15,881 nt of DNA from Deltaproteobacteria bacterium (GCA_027297485.1 JAPUHZ010000261.1:1-15881); one strand, 5' to 3'; counted from the first letter of the stretch, positions 1 to 8,312 are shown. Made by a program: numbers and translations. The notes: a model not told the origin generated them from the letters alone.

Positions 1-471
1 CACTGTCCCGAGAGAGTCTCCCTCGACCAGGTAGTGGACGCCCTTCTCCTTGAGTGGGGCGAGACGATCCGTGCCAGAGGGATCCGTGTGGTCCGCCATG
101 ACCTCCCAACGCTTTGGGGAGTACAAACCCACATCGAGCAGGTCATGACGAACCTCTTGGGTAATGCCGTCAAGTATCTCGGAGATTCCGCTGCTCCCGT
201 CATCGAGATCGGCGCCAAAGACGGTGGCGAGAGGGTGGAGTGCACTGTCAGGGACAACGGGATCGGGATTGACCCGGCGTATCACGAAAAGATTTTTGAG
301 ATTTTTCAGCGTCTTAAAGAGACTGAAGCGGAGGGAACGGGGGTGGGTCTGGCGATCGTTAAGAAGATCATCGAAGGGGCCGGTGGCCGCATATGGGTAG
401 AGTCGGCCAAGGGGCAGGGGACCACATTCCACTTCACTTGGCTCAAGGCGCAAGTGGAGGTGAAAGCATGA
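1..471 (+). CDS. Sensor histidine kinase, C-terminal part (5' end outside window)
   Basis: This is the catalytic ATP-binding (HATPase_c) half of a two-component sensor kinase, which autophosphorylates on a His and passes the phosphate to a response regulator. The frame is open from base 1 to the TGA at 469-471, so the gene continues to the left and the apparent GTG at 34 is not a real start. Kinase boxes appear in order: an N box (EQVMTNLLGNAVKYL), G1 (DNGIGI), an F box (IFEIFQRL) and G2 (GTGVGLAIVKKIIE). All ATP-lid residues look intact. The His-containing dimerisation domain and any sensor or membrane domain lie outside the window. The stop overlaps the ATG of a response-regulator gene (ATGA at 468-471), the usual coupling of a cognate pair. 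That partner is truncated, so this kinase may be an orphan now. The signal it senses cannot be inferred. Confidence 0.93.
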   Translation, partial: HCPERVSLDQVVDALLLEWGETIRARGIRVVRHDLPTLWGVQTHIEQVMTNLLGNAVKYLGDSAAPVIEIGAKDGGERVECTVRDNGIGIDPAYHEKIFEIFQRLKETEAEGTGVGLAIVKKIIEGAGGRIWVESAKGQGTTFHFTWLKAQVEVKA

Positions 472-545
472 ACCATAACGGGATTACGATCCTGCTGGTC
501 GAAGACAATTCGGACCATGCCAAGTCGACGATAAAATATCCATAA
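468..545 (+). pseudogene. Response-regulator receiver domain, truncated after about 25 codons
   Basis: The ATG overlaps the kinase stop. The first residues (ITILLVEDNSDHAK) are the first beta strand and acidic pocket of a CheY-like receiver domain, in the VEDN-x-DHA form usual for stand-alone regulators paired with hybrid or phytochrome-like kinases. The frame then leaves the family pattern (STIKYP) and stops with TAA at 543-545. The phospho-acceptor Asp (normally near residue 55-65), the conserved Thr and the Lys are all absent. The following DNA reads as an IS91-type transposase fragment, so the simplest reading is that an insertion or rearrangement around positions 520-540 removed the rest. 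I found no receiver continuation downstream of that fragment. A 25-residue product would not be functional. Confidence 0.85.
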
Positions 546-1051
546 TCAGGTCAAGATCAAAAGTCAGGACAACCGTGGACGAGAGAGTCTAGTGCAGCAT
601 ATCCTCCGCTTCGCCTTCTTCAAGCAAGAAATGATCTAACAGAAACAAAGCAAGACCGTGCACTACCGCACCAAGTTGAATCCAAACCTCAAGAGAAACT
701 TTGCCGTCTTCGCTGTCCTGGATTGGGTTGTATTCATCGCGGCCCACATACCAAATAAAGGGGACCAACTGGTTCGCTACTATGTTACATACAGCGATGT
801 ATCAAGGGGAAAGAGAAAGAAAGAGAAGCCCGAAACGGTAGAGGCGGTTAGCTGGAAGCTCGAGGTCATCGAGGTCCCCCCCCATCTCCAAGGAGTTAAA
901 AAAGCGATGGTCACACTTCATCCAAAAGGTCTACGAAACAGACCCCCTCACCTGTCCGAAGTGTAAGGGAGAAACGCGGAATATGAGTTTTTGCTCAGGG
1001 GGGCACCTGACAACCCAGGATCGTGCTGAGACACAATCAAATAGCTCTTGA
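535..1051 (+). pseudogene. Decayed IS91/IS801-type (Y2) transposase, C-terminal fragment
   Basis: Read through one stop (TAA at 637-639) and one frameshift, this stretch gives the C-terminal third of an IS91-family transposase (Y2_Tnp type, rolling-circle HUH enzymes). Visible blocks are DNRGRESLVQHILR, then LNPNLKRNF, then HIPNKGDQLVRYY, then SDVSRGKRKK, then KKRWSHFIQKVYETDPLTCPKC. The last of these carries the CPKC pair typical of the C-terminus. Up to the C8 run at 876-883 the coding frame is that of position 541. After it the family sequence (PISKELKKRW) continues one base out of step and ends at TGA 1049-1051, so one extra C in the run explains the shift. The N-terminal zinc-binding and catalytic HUH/YY parts are missing. 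The fragment abuts the truncated response regulator. An open stretch at 658-966 belongs to this remnant and is not a separate gene. Identification rests on recognised motifs, not a search. Confidence 0.82.
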
Positions 1052-1368
1052 ATGGAATCACGACTATTCAGTGGCGAATTACCTTTCTCGCACCCGTCTA
1101 ATGTTCAAAGACTCCGATGCCGGCGGTAGAGAAACTTGCCTATGCGGAGAGCGTCGTATCCACCCAAGAGATAGACGGCCTTCCTAAAGCCTTCGGAGCG
1201 GATGACCTCCAATAACTTTTCTCCTTCTCCGAATGAAAGAAGGACCATAAAGAGAGAAGGTCAAATCGCTCCTGCCACTAGGCGACATGACCTCTGCCTT
1301 CCAGTTGTCCGGCTCTATTCCTTCGGCTTTTCTTTTCCTCCTTAGTCCGTGAAAAATTGCTGGAGTAG
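1052..1368. other. Intergenic stretch with no recognised gene
   Basis: This lies between the transposase remnant and the stop of the minus-strand solute-binding protein gene. It contains a 32-codon open frame at 1117-1215 (ATG to TAA, beginning MPAVEKLAYAESVV) with no visible ribosome binding site and no family I recognise. It could be debris of another gene. A weak inverted repeat (ccttct and agaagg, near 1221-1242) has no T run. I see no terminator for the minus-strand operon. Confidence 0.4.
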
Positions 1369-2433
1369 CTACCTCATAAATATTTCTTGGAACTCTTTGA
1401 TGCTCTTATTCAGAACCGGGCCTATCGAATCGGCATCCGTCAGAACAAACTTTTTCTTTACTAATTCCGGGAACCGCTGCTTGATGTCCCTCCGGGCCGA
1501 CACGCGACCGAAGGTTGTGATCATGGTCTGCCCCTCCTTGGAAAGCGCCCAGTCGATATAGAGGGCTGCCGCGTACGGGTGGGGCGCGTGTTTAGCCAAC
1601 ATGAGGGTATTGGGCTTAGCGAAATATGGGTCCAGTGTGGTCCAGTTGATCGGCGCCCCTTTCCCCTTCATGTCCAGTACCGTATGGGCATGGAGGGCAA
1701 TGGCTAAGGGTTGCTCCCCCGCCATCAATAACTGCGTCTGAAGGGTTCTTCCCCGCCGCATTGAGAGATCCTGCGTTGCCAGCTTTTTCATGTACTGGAG
1801 GCCTTTTTCTCTGCCGAAGTACCTGAGCAGGGCGATATACCACTCAAAGTCGTCGGTGTCCAGGAGCATCTTTCCTTTCCACTTTGGGTCCAGCAGATCC
1901 TCATAGCTCTTAGGGACTTCCTCCGGTTTTACCAGAGAGGGATTGTACCCAAGGACAACTGGAATCACGTAAAGGGGAGTAAAATATCCCTCCTTGTCTT
2001 TATAGGTGGCATCGAAAAACTCTCTCGCTGGTGAGTGGTAAGTGTCCAAGATACCGAATCTCTTGTGCGTAAAGGAGCCTGCAGGACTGGTGTTCAAAGT
2101 GTCCACTTCATGCCTTCCCGCATTGAATTCAGCTTGGACCTTTGCCATTTGCCTCGACGCGGCAGTCCGAAAAGTATTGACCTTGAGGAAGGGGTAACGC
2201 TTATTAAACCTCTTGGAAAAGGGGGTCGACTGGTCCTGCCTCATGGAGGTATAGATCGTGACCACTCCTTCCTTTTTGGCCCCCTTGATTAGGGCCTTCT
2301 GTCGTGCCTCGGGCGAAAGTTTCTCCAACTTCGCCAGGACCTGGCCTGCCGTCTCCCCGGCTACGGCGCCCCGTGCCATCAAGATGCCGAAGGCCAGGCC
2401 AAAAACCAATGCACTGCTTATTATTTTTTCCAT
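1369..2433 (-). CDS. ABC-transporter extracellular solute-binding protein, family 1
   Basis: This is a 354-residue periplasmic binding protein of the iron/polyamine/organic-acid type (bacterial extracellular solute-binding family 1). Residues 1-25 form a Sec signal peptide: a Lys at position 3, a hydrophobic core, and an AVA-G cleavage site. The mature protein starts its alpha/beta lobe at EGVVTIYTS, with further family features such as PKSYEDLLDPKWKGKM and a C-terminal WALSKEGQ. The start is well supported: GGAGGT lies 5 nt upstream of the ATG. The gene is 118 bp downstream of the ligase gene on the same strand and is probably the last gene of its operon. No permease or ATPase gene is in the window, so it is an orphan binding protein or uses a transporter encoded elsewhere. 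The ligand is unknown. The operon suggests an organic or aromatic acid, and the family also includes ferric iron binders. Confidence 0.85.
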   Translation of the reverse strand: MEKIISSALVFGLAFGILMARGAVAGETAGQVLAKLEKLSPEARQKALIKGAKKEGVVTIYTSMRQDQSTPFSKRFNKRYPFLKVNTFRTAASRQMAKVQAEFNAGRHEVDTLNTSPAGSFTHKRFGILDTYHSPAREFFDATYKDKEGYFTPLYVIPVVLGYNPSLVKPEEVPKSYEDLLDPKWKGKMLLDTDDFEWYIALLRYFGREKGLQYMKKLATQDLSMRRGRTLQTQLLMAGEQPLAIALHAHTVLDMKGKGAPINWTTLDPYFAKPNTLMLAKHAPHPYAAALYIDWALSKEGQTMITTFGRVSARRDIKQRFPELVKKKFVLTDADSIGPVLNKSIKEFQEIFMR

Positions 2434-2551
2434 GATAGACCTCCCTAGGTCAGATTGGGCTTGGTGAAACCTTATAGCGGGGCACCTCCCATGTCAACCG
2501 ACAAATTCGGGCGGATCTTCCCGGATTAAAACCTTGCCTTCCCCTTTCGGG

Positions 2552-3964
2552 TTAGTGGATTCGTCGCAGTCTGCGGCTCTTCATCTCCGCTCTGGGAAGG
2601 CTGCCGGCCGGGACCATGCGCACGGGTAGGGTCAAAGTTGTAAGACGTTGGCACTCCTTTTGAAGCGCCAAGGCAAGGTCAGGATATTGTCTCTCATCCA
2701 CCTCTTTGGCTGCCTCTGCCACCAGGCTTAGATTCCCGTGTTCGTACTCTATATAGAATTCATGTCCCAAGCCTTTTACGCTCCGGACTGCTGCTTCGGC
2801 AACGGCTGGATAAAACTTCACCCCCTTGATGAAAATCACATCGTCCGTCCGGCCCCTCACCCCTCCCTTCACTAAGGGAAAGCTCCTGCCGCATGTGCAG
2901 GCCTCTTCCGAAGTCTGTACGATGTCATTGGTGATCATTCGCACCACCGGCATGCCCAGCCGGAACAACGAGGTCAGCACCATAACGCCCTCTTCTCCAG
3001 GCCCCACGGGCGTCATCCCCTCAGGATCCAGCACCTCAAAGAAGCAGTAGTCCAATGTCATGTGGGTTGAAGGGTAGGGCTTGGCCGCCTGTGCCTCACA
3101 GGTATAAAGGATGGGTCCACCCACCTCCGTCATACCCATAGCCTCGTGCACCACCGCTCCCCACATCTCCTCGATCAGTCCTTTAGTCTCGGGGAGACAG
3201 GCACCCGGCTCACCCGCCAACACGATCACGTTTATACCGATCTGCCTGAGGTCGATGCCTTCCTGCTCGGCCACCTCCCCCTGCCGGATGGCGAAAGTGG
3301 GGGTGCACACCATGAAGTCCGCCTTCCAGGTCAGCAGATTTCGCAGCATGGCTGCCGTGGGAAAAGGCCCCTTGGGAATGATATGGCAGCCCATGGCCTC
3401 CGCTGCGTAGTGGATTTTCCACAGTCCCTCAAAGGGAGGATAGGCAAACCCAAAGTACCCTCTCCAACCGGGACGTATGCCATAGGCATAGAGGCTTCGG
3501 ATGGCAACGTATAGATCGTTCTCATGGTCCTCCCGGGTCACCAGCCACAAACGCGGCCGCCCCGTAGTGCCTGACGTGCTCCAGAACTTCATGTACTGGC
3601 CGGAATCTACAGGAAAGGTTGCCAGGTCCCCAAATAAAGGACTCTTTACCTGGGAGGCCTCAAAGTCCTCCTTCCTGACTACAGGGAGCCGCTGGATATC
3701 CTCTAGGAACTTTAAGGACTCGGGGCTGACCCCATAAGCCTGCCATAGTGTCTTGTAGAAAGGGGATCTCTCCCAGGCAAAGGCCACCACAGCCTTGATC
3801 TTCTCAAGCTGAATTTCTCGGAGCCTTTCCATCGGTAGCGTCTCTACTCTGCTCCACACCTTCTCTGAGAAAGGTCGGGTTCGGTCCCCTTCCTCGGGAG
3901 GGTAGACGGCATACCTTTGCCGGAGCATGCCCGGCGAAGTCCAGTGAAACCGCACCTCAGTCAT
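2552..3964 (-). CDS. Phenylacetate-CoA ligase-like (PaaK family) AMP-forming ligase
   Basis: This is a 470-residue adenylate-forming enzyme that activates a carboxylic acid with ATP and couples it to CoA. The P-loop STSGTTGRP is at residues 129-137, the A5-type block EAMGMTEVGG at 274-283, the hinge region GRTDDVIFIKGVKFYP at 371-386, and a PaaK-type CxCGR at 356-360. The C-terminal lobe ends with a basic segment including LPRAEMKSRR, where the catalytic Lys is expected; M462-K462 numbering is uncertain by hand. Length fits PaaK (about 430-470), with a slightly long N-terminus. The ATG overlaps the upstream stop (ATGA at 3961-3964), indicating translational coupling to the flavin oxidoreductase. 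No other phenylacetate genes (paaABCDE) are present, so the substrate need not be phenylacetate. Another aryl or alkyl acid is equally possible. Confidence 0.86.
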   Translation of the reverse strand: MTEVRFHWTSPGMLRQRYAVYPPEEGDRTRPFSEKVWSRVETLPMERLREIQLEKIKAVVAFAWERSPFYKTLWQAYGVSPESLKFLEDIQRLPVVRKEDFEASQVKSPLFGDLATFPVDSGQYMKFWSTSGTTGRPRLWLVTREDHENDLYVAIRSLYAYGIRPGWRGYFGFAYPPFEGLWKIHYAAEAMGCHIIPKGPFPTAAMLRNLLTWKADFMVCTPTFAIRQGEVAEQEGIDLRQIGINVIVLAGEPGACLPETKGLIEEMWGAVVHEAMGMTEVGGPILYTCEAQAAKPYPSTHMTLDYCFFEVLDPEGMTPVGPGEEGVMVLTSLFRLGMPVVRMITNDIVQTSEEACTCGRSFPLVKGGVRGRTDDVIFIKGVKFYPAVAEAAVRSVKGLGHEFYIEYEHGNLSLVAEAAKEVDERQYPDLALALQKECQRLTTLTLPVRMVPAGSLPRAEMKSRRLRRIH

Positions 3965-5007
3965 CCTGACGCCTCATCCGGAGCCAGGTATTTCAGGACT
4001 GCGCTGTATGTCTCCCAAGGGTCCACGGGGACTTGCACCGGCTGGTTAAACACCCGGCGCGGCCCAGGTGGGTTGAGGATGGCGAATCGGAACCCCGCTG
4101 CTCGGAGCTGAGCCAGCCTGGTTTTACACTGCTCCGGAGTGCCCGCAATGGTCAGCTTTCGCGCCATATCATCACTCACTAACTCCGTAGCCGCCAGGTA
4201 CCCCTTCTCTTTGTTTACCCTTCGCAGTTTCTTCCCCAAATCGTGAAATCCCGACATGTCCAAAAGGAACTCGTAATAGAAAACCACGGCGAAATAGGTC
4301 AGATAAACTCGGGCCCGGTCCAGGGCCTTCCTCTCGTCTGGGTCCACGGAGGTGATAATCGGCGCCGCAACGTCGATCTCCCGGTAGTCCCTTCCCGCCT
4401 TCTCGGCCCCTCGCTTAAGATTTTGAATCGAATACTCTAGATACTCCTCACTCAGCATCGGGGCGAGCATGACTCCGTCGGCCACCTCCCCGGCCGCCCT
4501 CACCATCTGGGGCCCGATGGCCCCTACATACAAAGGAATCCGATTCCGAGGGGGATTCACCGCCAGTTGGAAGTCCCGGCAACTAGAGGCCCGTCCCTGG
4601 TAGGAGACCTTCTCCCCTGTGAGGGTAGCCCGAACGATTTTGATATAGTCCTTGATCCGGCTTACCGGTCGCTCCCAGGGTGTATTGTGCCAGTGTTTGA
4701 CAAAGTAGGGTGGGGAGGTGCCCAAACCCAGGATGGCCCTGCCTCCGGACAGGTCGTTAATGGTGTTGATACCCATGGCGTAGATCGGGGCACTCCGGGT
4801 GTAGATGCTAGCGATACAAGAGCCGATCCGAGCCCGCCGACTGACCGAGGCCATCGCCCCGAGGAGAACAAGGGAGTTGTGCCCCGCCTCTTCCGACAAG
4901 AAAATGCCGTCGAAGTTACGTTCATCGGCCTGCCGGGCGAGATTCAGCATCTGCTCTGCGGCCAAACCCTCGTGGAAGATGACCCCTGTTCGTTCATTTG
5001 GAACCAT
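3961..5007 (-). CDS. LLM-class (luciferase-like) flavin-dependent oxidoreductase
   Basis: This is a 348-residue TIM-barrel flavoprotein of the bacterial luciferase / methylene-H4MPT reductase superfamily, using FMN or F420. It has FDGIFLSEE early, ILGLGTSPPYF at residues 92-102 (the conserved GLG phosphate-binding strand), VGAIGPQMVRAAGEVADGVM at 161-180 and AGTPEQCKTRLAQLR at 288-302. I chose the ATG at 5005-5007. A longer frame runs up to a GTG at 5086-5088, but its 27 extra residues are Lys/Gly-rich and fit no family N-terminus, whereas from 5007 the length is usual. The ribosome site there (AAAGGG / AAGGT) is only fair. This is the first gene of a probable three-gene operon with the PaaK-like ligase and the solute-binding protein. 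It could oxidise or reduce an imported acid or its CoA ester. Cofactor and substrate cannot be read from the sequence. Confidence 0.85.
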   Translation of the reverse strand: MVPNERTGVIFHEGLAAEQMLNLARQADERNFDGIFLSEEAGHNSLVLLGAMASVSRRARIGSCIASIYTRSAPIYAMGINTINDLSGGRAILGLGTSPPYFVKHWHNTPWERPVSRIKDYIKIVRATLTGEKVSYQGRASSCRDFQLAVNPPRNRIPLYVGAIGPQMVRAAGEVADGVMLAPMLSEEYLEYSIQNLKRGAEKAGRDYREIDVAAPIITSVDPDERKALDRARVYLTYFAVVFYYEFLLDMSGFHDLGKKLRRVNKEKGYLAATELVSDDMARKLTIAGTPEQCKTRLAQLRAAGFRFAILNPPGPRRVFNQPVQVPVDPWETYSAVLKYLAPDEASG

Positions 5008-5247
5008 ACCTTTGCCCTTTCCCTTGCGCCATTTGTCTTTGGAAGATCGGTTCTCCGCAGTGCCCTTTGCCGGTGAAGGACCACCCACTGATTCGGGAGC
5101 ATAGCCCCTTCCCTTGGGGGCCGGAACGTTTGGAAGCGGGATTCAGACGGACTCTAGCCAGGATCGGGGAGACTTTCAATAGTATCTGTTGCTTATGCTG
5201 TTCTGTGAGGAAGGATTCCTGAGATTATTTTAAGGATCAAGGCGGAT

Positions 5248-5580
5248 ATGAAAGGGAAAATGGATTCTCGCATTTCAGTCAAATTTCTCTTTTTCACCGG
5301 GGCCCTATTGTTTTCCTTTGGATCGTGGCAGTCGGTGTGCTCCCAGGTGAAGCCGGAGTGGAAAAGCCAATGGGGAAAAGTTCTGTCCAGGGCCAAAGAG
5401 GAGGGCAAGGTGGTGGTTTTCGGCCCGCCTGGAGATCTGATCCGAAAGGCCGTAACTACTGGCTCAGTCATCTGGAAGAAAACGTCCGGCAATCCGAGGA
5501 AGAGAGAAGGATCTTTCGGGAGCTCTTCAGCAGGCAGGATTTTGGATGGGTCGATGAGGCGGGCGGCGGAGAAAGTTTAA
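5248..5580 (+). pseudogene. Truncated/frameshifted solute-binding protein
   Basis: The 110-codon frame opens with a basic N-terminus and a hydrophobic signal segment (VKFLFFTGALLFSFG). A typical family 1 binding-protein start follows: a helix with WGKVLSRAKEEGKVV, then the first strand VVVFGPPGDLIRKAVTTG. After that the family pattern stops abruptly and the residues become Ser/Arg/Gly-rich. In the neighbouring frame the same DNA (about 5456-5575) reads as a regular charged helix (HLEENVRQSEEERRIFRELF), so the gene probably suffered a frameshift and an internal deletion: the normal length is about 330 residues. It ends 23 bp from the convergent MFS stop. It faces away from the LLM gene across 240 bp, so it was a second binding protein beside that operon. 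The ATG at 5260 is an alternative start. Confidence 0.68.
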
Positions 5581-5603
5581 ATTCGTGTGACCGATCTCTC
5601 CGA

Positions 5604-6824
5604 TCACTCAGCCGGCCGAGGCCGTTCCGCTAAAACCGCTCCGGTGCGGGGCAGCATCAGCACCGCCAGGAAGATACAGGTTGCCACGCCACTCATCACC
5701 AAGAACATGGCGCTGAATCCCGAGGTGCTGTGTAACCAGGCAATCAACGGCACAGCCGTGGCACTCACAGTGAAGGTGATGATATAGCGGAGGGCATACG
5801 CGCGGCTGCGCCACGCACTCTCGGTCATACGTCCTATCAGCACATCGTTGATCGGAATCTGCCCGAAGACGAACAGCATGAAGGCGATCGAGACGATCAG
5901 GGCCGCGATCCCGTTCAGATGCAACATGGCAGCGAAAAAGACGGCCTGCAAGCCGGCTACGAACAAAAAGACGGTGCGGGCTGAGTAATGGTCGATAAGA
6001 TAACCGACAACGAGCTGAGCGAAGGCCGCTACCGCAAAAACCATGAAGGCCCAGGATCCGACCGCTGTCGCGTTGGTGGCCAGAGTCCCGAGCCGCTCGT
6101 CGAAAATCTTGGGCAGAGCAAAGGTCGTACTTTGAAAGATCAAGCCGCCTAGTCCCGTCGTGAGAAAGATGACCGCGAACACGCGGATCATTGTCCGCTT
6201 GTCGATATTCACCGTATCAGCGCCTGCTTTCTTCGCCTCGACACCACTCACTCCCTGCGCTGGCGCTGCTTCACGGCTAGAATAGATGAAGGCTGTATAG
6301 ACCACGCCCGTGACGATGGACACGATGCCGGGAATCACGAAAACTGCACGCCAGCCCCATATATCGATCACCATGCCCGCAATCAGTGCCGCTGTCGCCA
6401 CACCCATATTGCCGAATATGCCGTTAATCGCGAGGGGAACTCCGGTCTTTTCACGGCCATGAACTACCATGGCGATGCCAACCGGGTGATAAATCGCTGC
6501 GAACAGACCGATCAGAAACAGGCCGATGCCGATCTGCAGCGGGGTTTGAGCAAAGGCGGTCAGGATCGAGGAGGTCCCGATGCAGACAAAAAAGATGATC
6601 ATCATGCCGGATCGGCTCCATTTATCAGCCATCCAGCCGGCCGGGATTGCACCCACGCCAAAGGCGATGAACCCGGGCACTGAATAGGGGATAAGCTCCG
6701 CGTAAGACATGTTCCACTCTGCCGCCAAGGTCAGTGCCGCCACCGTCGCAAAAATCAGGATAAACAGGTGATCGTAGAAATGTCCCACGTTGAGGAAGAT
6801 AAAGTGGATCCGGTCTCGGGTCAT
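5604..6824 (-). CDS. MFS transporter (Fsr-like, 12 transmembrane segments)
   Basis: This 406-residue integral membrane protein has two six-helix halves separated by a polar loop near residues 187-215 (REAAPAQ to NIDKR). The N-terminus HFIFLNVGHFYDHLF followed by a helix resembles fosmidomycin-resistance-type (Fsr) and related MFS carriers. The motif-A loop GWMADKWSRSGMM is at residues 63-75 between helices 2 and 3, and AIYHPVG is a helix 4 feature of this group. The start is supported by AGGGA 8 nt upstream of the ATG. It follows the other MFS gene by 44 bp on the same strand and is probably co-transcribed with it. The substrate is unknown: a drug exporter or an organic-acid carrier are both possible. 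The tail (RTGAVLAERPRPAE) is short and polar. The sequence appears intact. Confidence 0.87.
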   Translation of the reverse strand: MTRDRIHFIFLNVGHFYDHLFILIFATVAALTLAAEWNMSYAELIPYSVPGFIAFGVGAIPAGWMADKWSRSGMMIIFFVCIGTSSILTAFAQTPLQIGIGLFLIGLFAAIYHPVGIAMVVHGREKTGVPLAINGIFGNMGVATAALIAGMVIDIWGWRAVFVIPGIVSIVTGVVYTAFIYSSREAAPAQGVSGVEAKKAGADTVNIDKRTMIRVFAVIFLTTGLGGLIFQSTTFALPKIFDERLGTLATNATAVGSWAFMVFAVAAFAQLVVGYLIDHYSARTVFLFVAGLQAVFFAAMLHLNGIAALIVSIAFMLFVFGQIPINDVLIGRMTESAWRSRAYALRYIITFTVSATAVPLIAWLHSTSGFSAMFLVMSGVATCIFLAVLMLPRTGAVLAERPRPAE

Positions 6825-6868
6825 GGCAATTCCCTAGTCGTGTCCGGAAAACTTAATGTGGTAGTCCC

Positions 6869-8116
6869 CTAAAGATTTCTGCGTCGCACGGTTTCGCTTA
6901 CTTGCAAGCCTACGATAGCTGCGGCTGCGAAGCCGCAGAGGCTGAGAAAAGAAAATGAGGCGGTGTAGGCGACTTGTTCCGCCAGCAAAGCAAAGATGGC
7001 CGGACTCAGCAGGTGACCGAACCCTCCAATCATTCGCCAAACGCCGAAAAACCGTCCGCGTGCAGACTCGGGAGCGATGTCGGCTCCCAGCACCTGCATG
7101 TTGCCGCTGGTAATGCTCTGGGCCGCATAGACCCATATAAAAATTACGATAAAAATGCTGAGACTCCAATGCCAGTGCGCGCTCAGAGCCATGAAGACGA
7201 GTCCTGTAGCCGTCAAGGCAAACCCAGGGACGATCGTGGTTTTGCGCCCGAAGCGGTCCATGAGATATCCAGCAGAAAGGGTAATCGGGATCCCTACCAA
7301 GCCAGTCCCGGCACTCAACAAGCCTAACGTTTCAGGGCCGACATCATAGGCATAAGCTGCATAAAGGAGGAGTGTCCCACCCCAAAGTGCGCCTCGGGCC
7401 ATGGTGGCGAAGAACTGGGCTGAAAAGAAGGAGAGATACTGGATATTCAAGAGTGAGATTAAAAAAGCCTTCGTGCCAGGGATCGATTCCTCTCCTTCGG
7501 ATGAGGACTGCGTCCTGGTCGGGGCGGTCTCTCGAACCAGCCGAATGCTTGGTAAAACGGCGGCCAGTGATAAAATTCCGTGGACGATAAAAGGAATACG
7601 GATATTCCTACCTCCCAGTAGGCCGCCCAAGGCCGGACCTAATAACCGCCCGGCACTTTCCATCGCCACCAGCCCTGTCATCTGTCTCCCTCGTTCTCGC
7701 TTCCTACCCGTGTCTGCGATGATAGCGAGCCGAGACTGCCGCCACATTTGCTGGGCCCAGCCGCCGATGAACCGATAGATAAGAAGGGCGGGAAACGAAT
7801 GTGCGGTCGCGATCAAAAGGGAGGAAACGGCTGTAAGAATAGGGCCGGAGAGAAGGATCGGCCGACGTCCTACTTTGTCGAGGAGAAAGCCTGTAGGAAT
7901 GGTAGAGATGAGGGAACCCAGGGAATATACGACGATGACCAGCGATGCGATACCAAAGCCGGTACCAAAAGACTTGGCAAAGACGGGGATCGCCGGCGTA
8001 GCAATCCCATGTCCGAGAGCCAAGATGACGGCAGGGAGGTAGAGCGTAAGGAGGTGGTAGCGGGAAAGTAAACCCTTCCGATCACCTTCTTGTTGGGAAT
8101 CCAAATTTTCGGCCAT
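6869..8116 (-). CDS. MFS transporter (DHA1-like)
   Basis: This 415-residue carrier has a polar N-terminus of about 18 residues, then 12 predicted membrane helices. Motif A appears in both halves: GFLLDKVGRRPIL at residues 76-88, and GYLMDRFGRKT after helix 8. The doubled motif fits the proton-antiporter DHA1 group, such as MdtG-like and Tet-like exporters. The middle loop (about residues 195-215) is Ser/Glu-rich. It is upstream of the second MFS gene with a 44-bp gap and is probably the first gene of that transcript. No clear Shine-Dalgarno sequence precedes the ATG at 8114-8116; the upstream bases are C-rich on the coding strand. Two unlike MFS carriers in a row could form a pair for import and export or serve two related substrates. 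Nothing in the sequence decides this. Confidence 0.87.
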   Translation of the reverse strand: MAENLDSQQEGDRKGLLSRYHLLTLYLPAVILALGHGIATPAIPVFAKSFGTGFGIASLVIVVYSLGSLISTIPTGFLLDKVGRRPILLSGPILTAVSSLLIATAHSFPALLIYRFIGGWAQQMWRQSRLAIIADTGRKRERGRQMTGLVAMESAGRLLGPALGGLLGGRNIRIPFIVHGILSLAAVLPSIRLVRETAPTRTQSSSEGEESIPGTKAFLISLLNIQYLSFFSAQFFATMARGALWGGTLLLYAAYAYDVGPETLGLLSAGTGLVGIPITLSAGYLMDRFGRKTTIVPGFALTATGLVFMALSAHWHWSLSIFIVIFIWVYAAQSITSGNMQVLGADIAPESARGRFFGVWRMIGGFGHLLSPAIFALLAEQVAYTASFSFLSLCGFAAAAIVGLQVSETVRRRNL

Positions 8117-8270
8117 AGGCGGGGTGGGCTATCTTGGTGGGCAAATGATTAAAGAGGCAACATGTTTCATAGGAGTCTGCTTTTGTGTCTGTTTCTTTGC
8201 TATTTCCGAGAAGTTACTCGATAAGGAGCTGCGCTGTCAACGAAGATAAGGCTACTCGTCAAAAAGTGTG

Positions 8271-8297
8271 GCGAAAGGGCTTCGGGACTCCCTTCGC
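8271..8297. repeat. Short GC-rich hairpin
   Basis: gcgaaaggg (8271-8279) pairs with cccttcgc (8290-8297) with one bulged A, around a 10-nt loop. There is no T tract, so it is not a standard terminator. It lies in the 438-bp gap between the divergent MFS and Pht5-like genes, beside a larger hairpin. Confidence 0.5.
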
Positions 8298-8312
8298 TCC
8301 ACGGCCTCCCGC

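Noticed and set aside
658..966. A stand-alone 102-residue protein gene
   Set aside because: The residues continue the transposase sequence on both sides (before the TAA at 637 and after the C8 frameshift), so it is a piece of a pseudogene.
5008..5088. N-terminal extension of the LLM oxidoreductase from a GTG
   Set aside because: The 27 extra residues are Lys/Gly-rich and match no family N-terminus; the ATG at 5007 gives the normal length.
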